This document shows, one piece after another, positions 32,319 to 40,282 of a DNA stretch of 64,000 nt. Source of the stretch: Shimia sediminis. GTDB lineage: Bacteria > Pseudomonadota > Alphaproteobacteria > Rhodobacterales > Rhodobacteraceae. A model generated the notes under the pieces. It was not told where the DNA came from and ran no database searches. It saw only the letters and a list, made by a program, of their open reading frames with translations. Each line of letters starts with the position of its first letter. Position 1 is the first letter of the stretch. Both the position numbers and the translations under genes were made by a program. The stretch spans positions 348,230-412,229 of the forward strand of contig NZ_RYZK01000004.1 in assembly GCF_003990645.1 (NCBI RefSeq), given 5' to 3'.

Positions 32319-33308
32319 ATGACCTCTGACCTCTCCAAGCTAAATGAGCCCAGACTTGATCGCAGTGTTCGACTGAATTTTACAGGCGACTGGGGGCAAG
32401 CCAACTTTCACCGAATTTGTTCTTGGCTGTGTCAGGAGGTCTGCGATCGCACGGAAAAAGGATCGCGTGTTGCAATCTGGAACCTGATTGCCGGAGCCGA
32501 TTCACCGATTGCGGTTTCCAACGGCGAAGTCGACCTATGCATTGCGACCCCAGTACAGATGCTACCCGGAGCGCTGACTGGCGAGGGAGTTTTCGAAGGA
32601 AATCCGCTCCCAAGACTGCGCGCACTCGCCGTTCTTCCGCAAACAGACCGTATGGTGTTTGCCATTGATCCAAAGTTCGGCGTATCCACTTTTGAAGAGC
32701 TGCGCGAAAAAAAACCGCCAATCACCCTGGCCACGTCAGAAGATGACGGGACAAATCTGATTGGCTACACGGCAGCACGTTACCTTGAGGCGCATGGCAT
32801 CGATCAAGCCACTCTGGAATCGTGGGGGGGAAAGCTGATCACGGACACCCGACCCGAGCAGTCCGTTTTCCGCATGCGCGACGGTGAAGTCGATGCCTTG
32901 CTGCAAGAAGCCTACATGACACCTTGGTGGCGGGATGCAGTGGCAAATCGGTCATTGGTGTTTCTGCCCGCCGAAGACGCTGCGCTTGACGCGCTGGAGA
33001 CCAAGTTTGGCTGGCCGCGCGCCGTTATCCCCGCGAATTTCTGGGAGGGTCAAACCGAGGACATGCCTGCTCTGAACTTCTCTGACTTTGCGGTATTGGT
33101 GCGCGACGACATGCCCGAAGATCTGGCCCATTTGCTGACTTGGTGTCTTGTTGAGACACGTGAGGTGATCGAACAGCAATTCCGTCACATTCCAGCCCAT
33201 CACAGCCCATTAAGCTATCCGATCGTACCGGAACGCATGGCAAATTCGCCCATCCCCCTGCACCCAGGCGCAGCTCGTTACTACAAAGAAGCAGGCGTTA
33301 CCGGGTAA
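32319..33308 (+). CDS. TAXI-type solute-binding protein without signal peptide
   Basis: 329 residues related to the TAXI (TRAP-associated extracytoplasmic) family: NFTGDWGQANFHRICSWL, a central EEAYMTPWW-like ligand region, and the C-terminal PLHPGAARYYKEAGV typical of the family. No signal peptide or lipobox is present. An in-frame TGA at 32310-32312, only 6 bp upstream of ATG 32319, rules out an upstream exporting extension. It should stay in the cytoplasm, perhaps as a ligand sensor or carrier. No TRAP permease is adjacent; one with its own exported TAXI protein lies 7 kb away. Confidence 0.75.
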   Translation: MTSDLSKLNEPRLDRSVRLNFTGDWGQANFHRICSWLCQEVCDRTEKGSRVAIWNLIAGADSPIAVSNGEVDLCIATPVQMLPGALTGEGVFEGNPLPRLRALAVLPQTDRMVFAIDPKFGVSTFEELREKKPPITLATSEDDGTNLIGYTAARYLEAHGIDQATLESWGGKLITDTRPEQSVFRMRDGEVDALLQEAYMTPWWRDAVANRSLVFLPAEDAALDALETKFGWPRAVIPANFWEGQTEDMPALNFSDFAVLVRDDMPEDLAHLLTWCLVETREVIEQQFRHIPAHHSPLSYPIVPERMANSPIPLHPGAARYYKEAGVTG

Positions 33309-33360
33309 CTCCCTCCCCTAAATTTTAAGCGCGCATTGTCGCGCAAAACGGAGCAAATCA

Positions 33361-34074
33361 ATGGCAATTGAAAGCACAACCATCACTATCGAAGCATCAG
33401 ATGGTCAATCTTTTTTGGCGTACCGCAGCAGGCCTGTATCGGATGCTCCCATCGGCGGACTCGTCCTGATTCAAGAAATTTTCGGAGTGAATGACAATAT
33501 CAGAGCTGCCTCGGACTGGTTTGCCGAGCAAGGATACGATGTCATTGCACCTGACATGTTCTGGCGCCAGGAACGCAGTATCGAACTGAATGCTGCTCTG
33601 GAAGAGGATCGCAACAAGGCAATGACCTTGATGCAGGGCTTCGATCTGGAAGCGAGCCTGGGCGACATGGATGCCGCGGCGGCGCTTCTTCGCGAGGACG
33701 GCAAACTCAAGGGTAAAATTGGTGTTGTTGGTTACTGCCTTGGTGGCCGCGTTGCCTTTCGCATGGCAACGTCGAATGCGGCGGATGCCGTCGTGTGCTT
33801 TTATCCTGTGGCAATCAGCCAAGACCTCGACACAAGCACAGGCCCGCAGGCACCGCTGTTGATTCATCTTGGCGCTGATGACCATCTGTGCCCACCAGAA
33901 GCCCAAGCTGCCATCACAGCCCATGTTGAACAATCAAGCGGAAGCACGGTGACGGTACACGAAGGCGTTGGTCACGCATTCGCCCGACTAGGACGAACAG
34001 GCCGCGCAGAAGAAGCTGCTGTTTCCGCCGAAGCCGCGACACTGGACTTTTTCCAAAACCATTTTGGCGCCTGA
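33361..34074 (+). CDS. Dienelactone hydrolase family protein
   Basis: 237 residues, alpha/beta-hydrolase fold. The nucleophile elbow GVVGYCLGGR gives Cys126, the acid is in GADDHLCPPE (Asp173/174) and the base in EGVGHAFAR (His205), the Cys-Asp-His triad of dienelactone hydrolases. IQEIFGVNDNIR near residues 38-49 is also diagnostic. The family opens dienelactones to maleylacetate in chloroaromatic breakdown; here it could act on a lactone from ring cleavage, and maleylacetate reductase is encoded at 49931. It lies 52 bp downstream of the TAXI-type gene. Confidence 0.9.
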   Translation: MAIESTTITIEASDGQSFLAYRSRPVSDAPIGGLVLIQEIFGVNDNIRAASDWFAEQGYDVIAPDMFWRQERSIELNAALEEDRNKAMTLMQGFDLEASLGDMDAAAALLREDGKLKGKIGVVGYCLGGRVAFRMATSNAADAVVCFYPVAISQDLDTSTGPQAPLLIHLGADDHLCPPEAQAAITAHVEQSSGSTVTVHEGVGHAFARLGRTGRAEEAAVSAEAATLDFFQNHFGA

Positions 34075-34167
34075 CAGGAAACACCGCCAGTACCAAACTT
34101 TGGTAGCTGAAACGACCTCAAGGGTAGAATTCAAAGTTCGGCACTTGACCTCATAAATCTTTCAAAA

Positions 34168-34188
34168 AGGGGCGGCATGTTCCCGCCC
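34168..34188. terminator. GC-rich hairpin GGGGCGG / CCGCCCC
   Basis: A 7-bp perfect stem with a 7-nt loop between the hydrolase and DUF4345-type genes. A T-run is present only on the minus-strand side, so on the plus strand it is more likely a stabilising or pausing hairpin than a full terminator. Confidence 0.35.
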
Positions 34189-34222
34189 CCAATCTGCAGT
34201 CTCGTTACTTGGGAGAACCTAA

Positions 34223-34633
34223 ATGTCCACCAAAACACGAAAAACCTTGTCGTGGGTTCCTAGAGCCGCATTGCTTCTGTGCGGCTTGATCATGTGCCTT
34301 GCCGGAGTAACAGGCGTTTTGGATCCCAGCGTTATCAGCGGGACGGCCGTTCTGGCACCCGATGGTATCACCAGTATTCGGGTTGATTTTGGAGGCTTCC
34401 ACCTAGGGTTGGGGCTGTTTGCCCTCTATGGTGTTTTCTTTCGCTCGTTCCTCAAGCCTGGCTTGGTAGCGGTTTGCACCACGTTGACTCTTGTCGTCGT
34501 CACTCGGCTGCTGGGGATCAACTTCGATGGTTTGAACGATGCCCAGATCACGATCCTGTCCAGAGAACTGGTGCCGTTCACCCTGTCCATCGTCGGCCTG
34601 CTCAGCCTTTTTCTGGTATCCAGGCCCGCATAG
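34223..34633 (+). CDS. DUF4345-type small membrane protein
   Basis: 136 residues with four hydrophobic segments (about residues 12-32, 53-74, 80-98 and 113-133). The DFGGFHLGLGLFALYGVF segment resembles DUF4345 family proteins. Function unknown. It follows the dienelactone hydrolase by about 150 bp and carries GGGAGAA upstream of its ATG. Confidence 0.65.
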   Translation: MSTKTRKTLSWVPRAALLLCGLIMCLAGVTGVLDPSVISGTAVLAPDGITSIRVDFGGFHLGLGLFALYGVFFRSFLKPGLVAVCTTLTLVVVTRLLGINFDGLNDAQITILSRELVPFTLSIVGLLSLFLVSRPA

Positions 34634-35193
34634 AACGCCTGAGTGTACGCGTGGATCAGCTCGCCTTCTTGGCTTCGATCGAGATGAATTCATCAACTTT
34701 GTCGCTGACAACGGACGCATACATACCCAAGCCAGAATTCCAACGAATCAAGGAGATTGTCGCGCTTACAGTCGAACAATCTTTTTGCTCTTTATTGTAA
34801 GAGCCCGCTTTGAGCCATTTGGCACCAGGATTAAGCGTCACAGATTGGGCCGCGCCATTCATCATTGGGTCCCTTGAGATCAGGGCTGCAATCTCACCCG
34901 TCACCGCAATATGTATCGAAGCAAAGGTGATGTGGTCTGCTGTAGATGCAGAAAAGAAATCTCCACCAACCGTGAAATTGGCATCTCGTTTCTCAAGGCC
35001 GGTAAACGGCCACAATACGGGAGTCGAGAGCGGAACGCGAGAGGCAACCGGAGCCTTGCCTATTCAGCCATACACGCGTGTAGCTGCGATGCAGGCCGCG
35101 GTGGTCAGAAGCGCCGAACGGCTCTCATGGAACAGCTCCGCAATTTACAGCGTCAGCCGCAGGCACGACCACTTTGCAAGACGCAAAGCGCAT
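34634..35193. other. Region without assigned gene
   Basis: About 560 bp. A minus-strand frame (34656-35015, 119 codons) and a plus-strand frame (34810-35208) are open but show no recognised motif and no good ribosome-binding site. Possibly a degraded gene; I could not identify one. Confidence 0.5.
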
Positions 35194-36414
35194 TTAACGG
35201 CGTGCTGATTTCATAATCTTTCGAAGAGGAACCGCCTCATCACTGAAACTGGCTTCGTCACCGTGAAAACTCGGATCCGCTATCATTCTACGCAGCAGTG
35301 GCATATCACGCGCCTGGTTTATCGTAACAGCCCCTCGAATTTTGTTTTCGGTTAGCTGAACGAGGGTAAGTCCACCTTCCTCGCCCGCGCGTTCAACGCA
35401 GGCTTGCTCCGGGTCTAAGAGACCAAGGATCTGAATATTCAAATCACCCTGATCCGACCAGAACCAAGGAATTGTTGAAACTTCGGTCATTTCCCCAGCC
35501 GCTGACTTGCCGACGGCATCGCCCTGGATATTGGCATTTTCCCAAGATTCCAAACGCATGTGACGATTGTAGGCAGGGTTCATCTGGTTCACCACGTCAC
35601 CAATGGCAAAAATATTTGGATCGGACGTCCGCCCATAGCTATCTGTTTTGATGCCATTCTCGACCTCCAACCCAGCTGACTCTGCCAATGTAGTTTCGGG
35701 ATCAACCCCAATTCCCGCCAGAATCATGTCGATCGGCAGCGACGTCCCGTCAGACAATTGCAGATTGCCGCCGACCATTGCCTTGGCTTGTACACCAAAC
35801 AGAAAATGGACCCCATTTTCGGTGTGATAGTTTTGTACAAACGCGCTGACCGTTGGTGACCCGATCCTGGGCAACAAAGTTTCACCCGCCTCAATGATCG
35901 TCACGTGGCACCCGAGCTTTTGCGCGGTTGCCGCGACCTCAAGGCCAATGAACCCTCCACCAATGACGGCGAGTTTTTTGCCCTTGGTCAGCTGGCCGCG
36001 CAATTTGGTGCAGTCGTCCATGCTGCGCAGATAGTGAACATTGCCCTCATCCGCACCTTCCAACGAAATACGCCTTAGTCGGCTGCCCGTTGCAAGAATC
36101 AACCTGTCATAGGTCATGCTGGTGCCATCGCCGAACAGAACTATTTGGGCGGCCGGGTCGATACCGGTCGCTGTTAGGCCGAGGTGCAGGTTGATGTCCT
36201 GAGATTCGGCCGTGACTTCGTCAAGAACACAGGGAAGCTTGGTCTCCCCATCCAGCAACATCGCTTTGGAGAGAATTGGGCGCTCATAGGGTGCGCAAAA
36301 CTCATTGGAGATCAGAGAGATTTCGGCAGATTCATCTGCTACACGCGCGGCCAAAGCCGCGCGGCCTCCTGCTTGTCCACCTCCAACAATCACGATTTTT
36401 CGTTTCTGTGGCAA
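35194..36414 (-). CDS. NAD(P)H-dependent ferredoxin/rubredoxin reductase (FAD)
   Basis: 406 residues. The FAD site GGGQAGGRAALAAR lies at residues 11-24, the NAD site VIGGGFIGLEVAATAQKLG at about 150-168, and NIFAIGDVVNQMNP closes the FAD fold. The C-terminal dimer domain (about 320-406) matches putidaredoxin/rhodocoxin reductases that feed ferredoxin-dependent oxygenases. No ferredoxin, P450 or Rieske oxygenase gene is adjacent. It is divergent from the SCP2/cupin unit, so it may reduce one of those proteins; this is inference. Confidence 0.9.
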   Translation of the reverse strand: MPQKRKIVIVGGGQAGGRAALAARVADESAEISLISNEFCAPYERPILSKAMLLDGETKLPCVLDEVTAESQDINLHLGLTATGIDPAAQIVLFGDGTSMTYDRLILATGSRLRRISLEGADEGNVHYLRSMDDCTKLRGQLTKGKKLAVIGGGFIGLEVAATAQKLGCHVTIIEAGETLLPRIGSPTVSAFVQNYHTENGVHFLFGVQAKAMVGGNLQLSDGTSLPIDMILAGIGVDPETTLAESAGLEVENGIKTDSYGRTSDPNIFAIGDVVNQMNPAYNRHMRLESWENANIQGDAVGKSAAGEMTEVSTIPWFWSDQGDLNIQILGLLDPEQACVERAGEEGGLTLVQLTENKIRGAVTINQARDMPLLRRMIADPSFHGDEASFSDEAVPLRKIMKSARR

Positions 36415-36677
36415 AACTCCACCCCTTCGTTCATCAGCCGGGACACAACGACCCCTTGCAGTAGTTAGAAACTCCGCCCAGCGCAGGCAGGCACCAAGGA
36501 GCCAACACGCTTACGGAACGTATCTTTCAGCATCATATGTCATCATTTTTCGCTTTTAACAACAAATTTCACCGCAGCAATTGACTCTTTTCCCAATATA
36601 TGCGATTTTTGCTTCAACAAGACGGTCTCACAGATCGCCTCAAACTCACAACATCGCTCTATGGGAGGAAAGACCAG
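36415..36677. promoter_or_regulatory. Divergent promoter region, ferredoxin reductase / SCP2-cupin unit
   Basis: About 260 bp with no gene. TTGACT at about 36580 followed at suitable distance by AT-rich sequence (TATATGCG) is a possible plus-strand sigma-70-type promoter. GGGAGGAA near 36663 serves as ribosome-binding site of the SCP2 gene. Confidence 0.4.
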
Positions 36678-36998
36678 ATGACAAAACCGACGCTAGACGA
36701 AATGACACAGGAAATGCGCAAACGTGTTGGCGAAGACAGCGGCTTTGGCCACACCGTCAAGTTCAACTTCGGTGACGAAGGTGTTATCTATATCGACGCC
36801 AAGAATGTTCCTCATGTTGTTTCCAACGAAGACAATGACGCTGAAACAGTCGTGAACATCAAGTTCGGTGACTTCTGCAAGATCTCTGACGGCAGCAAGG
36901 ACCCAACCGAAGCATTTATGGCTGGCCGGATGACCATCGACGGTAACGTTGATGCAGGCTGGAAGCTCGGTTCAATCATTGGGCCCGACCGGGCTTAA
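36678..36998 (+). CDS. SCP2 sterol-binding-domain protein
   Basis: 106 residues, a stand-alone SCP2 fold: GFGHTVKFNFGDEGVIYID, VNIKFGDFCKISDG and AFMAGRMTIDGNVDAGWKLG. The domain forms a hydrophobic tunnel that binds lipids or other apolar ligands. Here it leads a unit with two cupin dioxygenase-like genes, so a role as a carrier for a hydrophobic aromatic substrate is plausible but unproven. ATG 36678 with GGGAGGAA upstream is chosen over an in-frame start at 36600. Confidence 0.82.
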   Translation: MTKPTLDEMTQEMRKRVGEDSGFGHTVKFNFGDEGVIYIDAKNVPHVVSNEDNDAETVVNIKFGDFCKISDGSKDPTEAFMAGRMTIDGNVDAGWKLGSIIGPDRA

Positions 36999-37036
36999 TC
37001 GGACATTATTTGAAACTCGAAATGGGACGTTAGCCA

Positions 37037-37729
37037 ATGAGCACAGACAGCACCCAGCTGACAATTGCGCCACCCGATCCAGACCGCCCACCTTTGGCGG
37101 CAAATGCATTCCATGCAGCACGGACGGCCAACACGACACTCACCACACCGTTTCCTTACGTGACAGACGAATGTCTTGTTCCCGGCATTGCTCTGTTCCA
37201 GGGCGACTTGGGAGAGGCGGGCATGGGTCACTTTCACCACACCAACTCTGTTGATGAAACTTTTCTTTGCCTGGCGTCCAAAGGATCGGCGGTTAGAACG
37301 GGCACACTCATGGTTGGTCCACGCAGCCACCACGTGGGATCGTTCTTCGAAAACGAAAGAGACCCGGAAAATGTGTTGCTCATGATTATCGTGCAGCGAC
37401 AATCCGCAGAGGGCGTGCGGCAGCATGAAGGCCTGACATTCCATTGTCACAAGTGTCAGAATGTAATGCTGGACCACGAATTTGATGTTGTGAACTACAA
37501 CGAAATCCGCGGCCCTGTTCCTGGCTATTATGCTCCGTTGGAAACGCTTCTGAAAAGCTACGAATTCGGCCAAGAATACAACGAAAACCCCGAGATCCGG
37601 AAGTGCTCGGAATGCGGTCATGAACATGACCTGTTCCCGATGAACGTTTGGGGCTGGACTAACTACCACACCAACTACGAAGCAAGTGAGCATTGCCGTG
37701 ATTTGCTCATCGAAGCTACGTCCGCTTGA
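37037..37729 (+). CDS. 3-hydroxyanthranilate 3,4-dioxygenase-like cupin, copy 1
   Basis: 230 residues. Cupin core with an HAAO-like metal set: His68 and Glu74 (HHTNSVDE, the H-x5-E spacing of the family), plus His98/His99 in PRSHHVG as third-ligand candidates. A C-terminal pair of knuckles, Cys137-x2-Cys140 and Cys190-x2-Cys193, matches the rubredoxin-like second metal site of bacterial HAAO. It is longer than typical HAAO (about 175-180), mainly through an N-terminal tail and a longer stretch between the knuckles. A ring-cleaving dioxygenase of an o-aminophenol- or hydroxy-acid-type substrate is the working call. Tryptophan-pathway genes are absent nearby. Confidence 0.8.
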   Translation: MSTDSTQLTIAPPDPDRPPLAANAFHAARTANTTLTTPFPYVTDECLVPGIALFQGDLGEAGMGHFHHTNSVDETFLCLASKGSAVRTGTLMVGPRSHHVGSFFENERDPENVLLMIIVQRQSAEGVRQHEGLTFHCHKCQNVMLDHEFDVVNYNEIRGPVPGYYAPLETLLKSYEFGQEYNENPEIRKCSECGHEHDLFPMNVWGWTNYHTNYEASEHCRDLLIEATSA

Positions 37730-37749
37730 TTTAGCGAGGAGATAGAAAG

Positions 37750-38319
37750 ATGCCACGTAGGCGATTTCACCAGACTTACCAACTCGCTCAGCAGATCGGC
37801 TGCTTTGACGAGTACCCAGCAATCTCGGAGGGTGTGGACCCTCAAGCCAACATCAGCCGCAGCGATCGCATTCAGCCTTTTCACCTGATCTGTGAAAAGG
37901 ATACGATGATCGTGTTGATGTCCGGCGCCGCCAAAGTTGAGTTCCGTGATAGCAGCGTGAACTACATCAATGGCACACCGGGCGAAATGATCTATGTACC
38001 CGCACGCACGCCACACCGTGTGGTGCCTTCGGAAGAGACCATTCAGTACCGCTACAAGGCTGAACACGCCGGCCTTGAGGCTGTTGCTTGGTACTGCGAA
38101 AAATGCTCGTCTGAGGTGGCTCGGGTCACGTGGGACACCGCTGAGGAACTCCCTCAACAGGCCTACTTGCGGTCGACTGAAGCCTTCAACAGTGACGCAG
38201 AAATGCGCACCTGTAGCAATTGTGGAGAGATTCATCCGCCTGTAGATACAACGGGCAATAGGTGGCAGGAAATTGTAGATGAGCTGACGTCTGAAACAGA
38301 TGATGACGACGACTGGTAG
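37750..38319 (+). CDS. 3-hydroxyanthranilate 3,4-dioxygenase-like cupin, copy 2
   Basis: 189 residues, close to HAAO in length and layout. Probable iron ligands are His45, Asp51 (where HAAO has Glu, same +6 spacing) and His89 (PARTPHRV). The rubredoxin-like knuckles Cys116-x2-Cys119 and Cys155-x2-Cys158 (TCSNCGEIHPPV) are intact. It ends in an acidic tail (DDDDDW). It lies 20 bp after copy 1, so the two may form one complex. The Glu-to-Asp change may reduce or alter catalysis, making copy 2 a partner subunit or an enzyme for a different substrate. Confidence 0.82.
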   Translation: MPRRRFHQTYQLAQQIGCFDEYPAISEGVDPQANISRSDRIQPFHLICEKDTMIVLMSGAAKVEFRDSSVNYINGTPGEMIYVPARTPHRVVPSEETIQYRYKAEHAGLEAVAWYCEKCSSEVARVTWDTAEELPQQAYLRSTEAFNSDAEMRTCSNCGEIHPPVDTTGNRWQEIVDELTSETDDDDDW

Positions 38320-38371
38320 GTCGTGCTGCATTTAACTAATATTGGCCAACGAATTACTGGAGAAAAGCTTG

Positions 38372-39175
38372 ATGACAACTGCAGATAAACTCTTGTCCGT
38401 CATGAAGCTTTTCACCATTGAGGAACCTGAGTGGACAGTTGAAGAAGCAACGAAACGCCTTTCACTGTCTAGCAGCTCAACGTACCGCTATTTCAACAGC
38501 CTCAGCGCGTTTGGTTTGGTCGAAGCTCTGAACCCAGGAGTTTACACTCTTGGGCCAGCGATTATCGAGTTCGACAGAATGATCAGGCGCCAAGATCAAT
38601 TGGTGAAAACTGCGACACCGGTCATGCGACGGTTGGTCGACCTGACCGATGACAGCGGTTCAACCTTGTTGTGTCGAAAATTTCGCCACCAGGTCATGTG
38701 CGTTCATAGTGAAGGTTTTGTTGATCCGGAAAAGGTGCTCTCCTACGAACGGGGGCGACCATTGGGCCTGTTTCTTGGAGCCGCCTCTCGTGTGGTCCTT
38801 GCATACATTCCCACGCGCAACCTCAAGGTGATTTTTGCCGATCATGAGGCAGAAATCGAAGCCGCAGGTCTTGGGGCCTCTTGGGAAGAGTTCCGGCGCA
38901 ATATGAAACAGATCCGCAACGACTCTCTTGTTGTTGCCTATGGCCAATTGGACCTGGGAAAAGTCGGAATCGCGGCGCCAATATTCGCAGCCAACAAATC
39001 GGTAATTGGCAGCATAACGCTTGTTCTGAACGAACATGAAGTGAATTCACAGATGGTCGAACGGCTATCGATTTATGTCCAGGCCGCCGCCCAGGAAGTT
39101 ACCTTGGGCCTCTCAGCAGCCTTCAATGAAAAACGTCCCGGTTCGGCCGGTTCTGACAGTGCAAAACCCGAGTAA
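38372..39175 (+). CDS. IclR-family transcriptional regulator
   Basis: 267 residues. The N-terminal winged HTH is clear (WTVEEATKRLSLSSSSTYRYFNSLSAFGLVE), and the C-terminal IclR effector domain includes RRLVDLTDDSGSTLLCRKF and ERGRPLGLFLGAASRVVLAY. Regulators of this family often control aromatic-acid pathways. A TTG in frame at 38342 is possible, but ATG 38372 has GGAGAAAA just upstream and was chosen. The IclR-consensus palindrome at 43235 in front of the TAXI-TRAP operon is a good target candidate. Confidence 0.9.
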   Translation: MTTADKLLSVMKLFTIEEPEWTVEEATKRLSLSSSSTYRYFNSLSAFGLVEALNPGVYTLGPAIIEFDRMIRRQDQLVKTATPVMRRLVDLTDDSGSTLLCRKFRHQVMCVHSEGFVDPEKVLSYERGRPLGLFLGAASRVVLAYIPTRNLKVIFADHEAEIEAAGLGASWEEFRRNMKQIRNDSLVVAYGQLDLGKVGIAAPIFAANKSVIGSITLVLNEHEVNSQMVERLSIYVQAAAQEVTLGLSAAFNEKRPGSAGSDSAKPE

Positions 39176-39197
39176 CGGGGTTTGCGAAAGGGAAAAA

Positions 39198-39668
39198 ATG
39201 AGCAATCAACAAATTGTTGTTCTTGTTGCGTCGATGAGCGGCGTGGCTGAAATGGTCGCTGACGAAGTTGCCGACAAGCTTTTAGAGGCCGGCCACCAGG
39301 CTCGTGTCGTTCGCATGGAAAAGGCATCGCAAAAGATGTTGGATGCACGCGATACCTATGTGATCTGCAGCTCGACTTACGGAACAGGCGAAGTGCCCGA
39401 CAATGGCAAAGCGTTTTATGAACTCCTTACAAAGGATCGACCTGATTTGTCATCCGTGCGTTACGGCGTTATCGCATTGGGCAGCATGGACTATCCGCAA
39501 ACCTTTTGCGGCGGAGGCAAGGCCTTTGATGCAATCTTTGCAGAACTGGGCGCGAAGCGTCTGGTGGATCGCATGGAACATGACGCGAAGTCCGGTGTTT
39601 ACCCGGAAGACGCAGCGCTGGAATGGATTGACGGCTGGATTGAAGCGCTGACCAAAGAACCGGCGTGA
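39198..39668 (+). CDS. Flavodoxin-like protein (MioC/CPR type)
   Basis: 156 residues. The FMN-domain STYGTGEVPDNGKAF signature is strong, and ALGSMDYPQTFCGGGKAFD matches the FMN-clamping loop region of MioC/sulfite-reductase-type flavodoxins. The first phosphate loop (SMSGVAEM) lacks the usual Thr-Gly-Thr pattern. It is the last gene of the cupin/IclR unit, 22 bp after iclR. It could carry electrons from the divergent ferredoxin reductase; that is inferred. Confidence 0.85.
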   Translation: MSNQQIVVLVASMSGVAEMVADEVADKLLEAGHQARVVRMEKASQKMLDARDTYVICSSTYGTGEVPDNGKAFYELLTKDRPDLSSVRYGVIALGSMDYPQTFCGGGKAFDAIFAELGAKRLVDRMEHDAKSGVYPEDAALEWIDGWIEALTKEPA

Positions 39669-40282
39669 TTACCGTCACTTCTCGCCTGACGTGACGCGAT
39701 GCCACCCGTAGGCACAACCGGGAAACAAAACGCTCTTGAAAAGCTCGCCGCAAGCGCCAGCTTTCCAAACTCACTTTCAAAATTGTCGGATATTTTCGAG
39801 ATTACACCCTGATGCCTGTGCCTGTGTGGGGTTATGTTCCGTTGAGTTTTGGTTCCCATTGCGAAAGAATCGGCGGCGACGGCAAAAAGACATGCTGTCC
39901 CGCCCCAACACGACAATCGTATCTCTATCTTGCTGATGATCACCTGATCTTTCAACAACATCAGGATACGCTCTTCCGCATAGTCGGCACCCTTTAGGTC
40001 TGCCCCCTCTTCTGTCCGGTCAGCAGGCGTACCATCAATTGACAGACAATCATAATTGACACCTCAACTGCGAAAAAACAAATCCTTCGACGGCCTTACC
40101 CGCCAAGAAGTGGAAAGAGTGGATGGACACCTATTCTAGTGCCCTCTTCCCCCACAGCGGCTGCCATCAAAGCGTGATCGCCCGCATGCCCCTCAGTCCA
40201 AATCTTTCACCGAAATCGGTGTTGCAGTCCACTGTTCCGGCCAGCATCGCAAGCTCGGGAGTCTCTGACAAACTTGACGCAA
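39669..40282. other. Intergenic region without recognised gene
   Basis: About 610 bp between the flavodoxin and the 3' end of the TRAP permease gene. A short plus-strand frame at 39812-39997 has no domain. The pair ATTGACA ... ATTGACA around 40040-40070 is a direct repeat. I see no gene. Confidence 0.5.

Noticed and set aside
34656-35015. 119-codon minus-strand frame in an otherwise empty stretch
   Set aside because: No domain, no clear ribosome-binding site, and its composition does not resemble a known family; kept only as a note in the gap entry.
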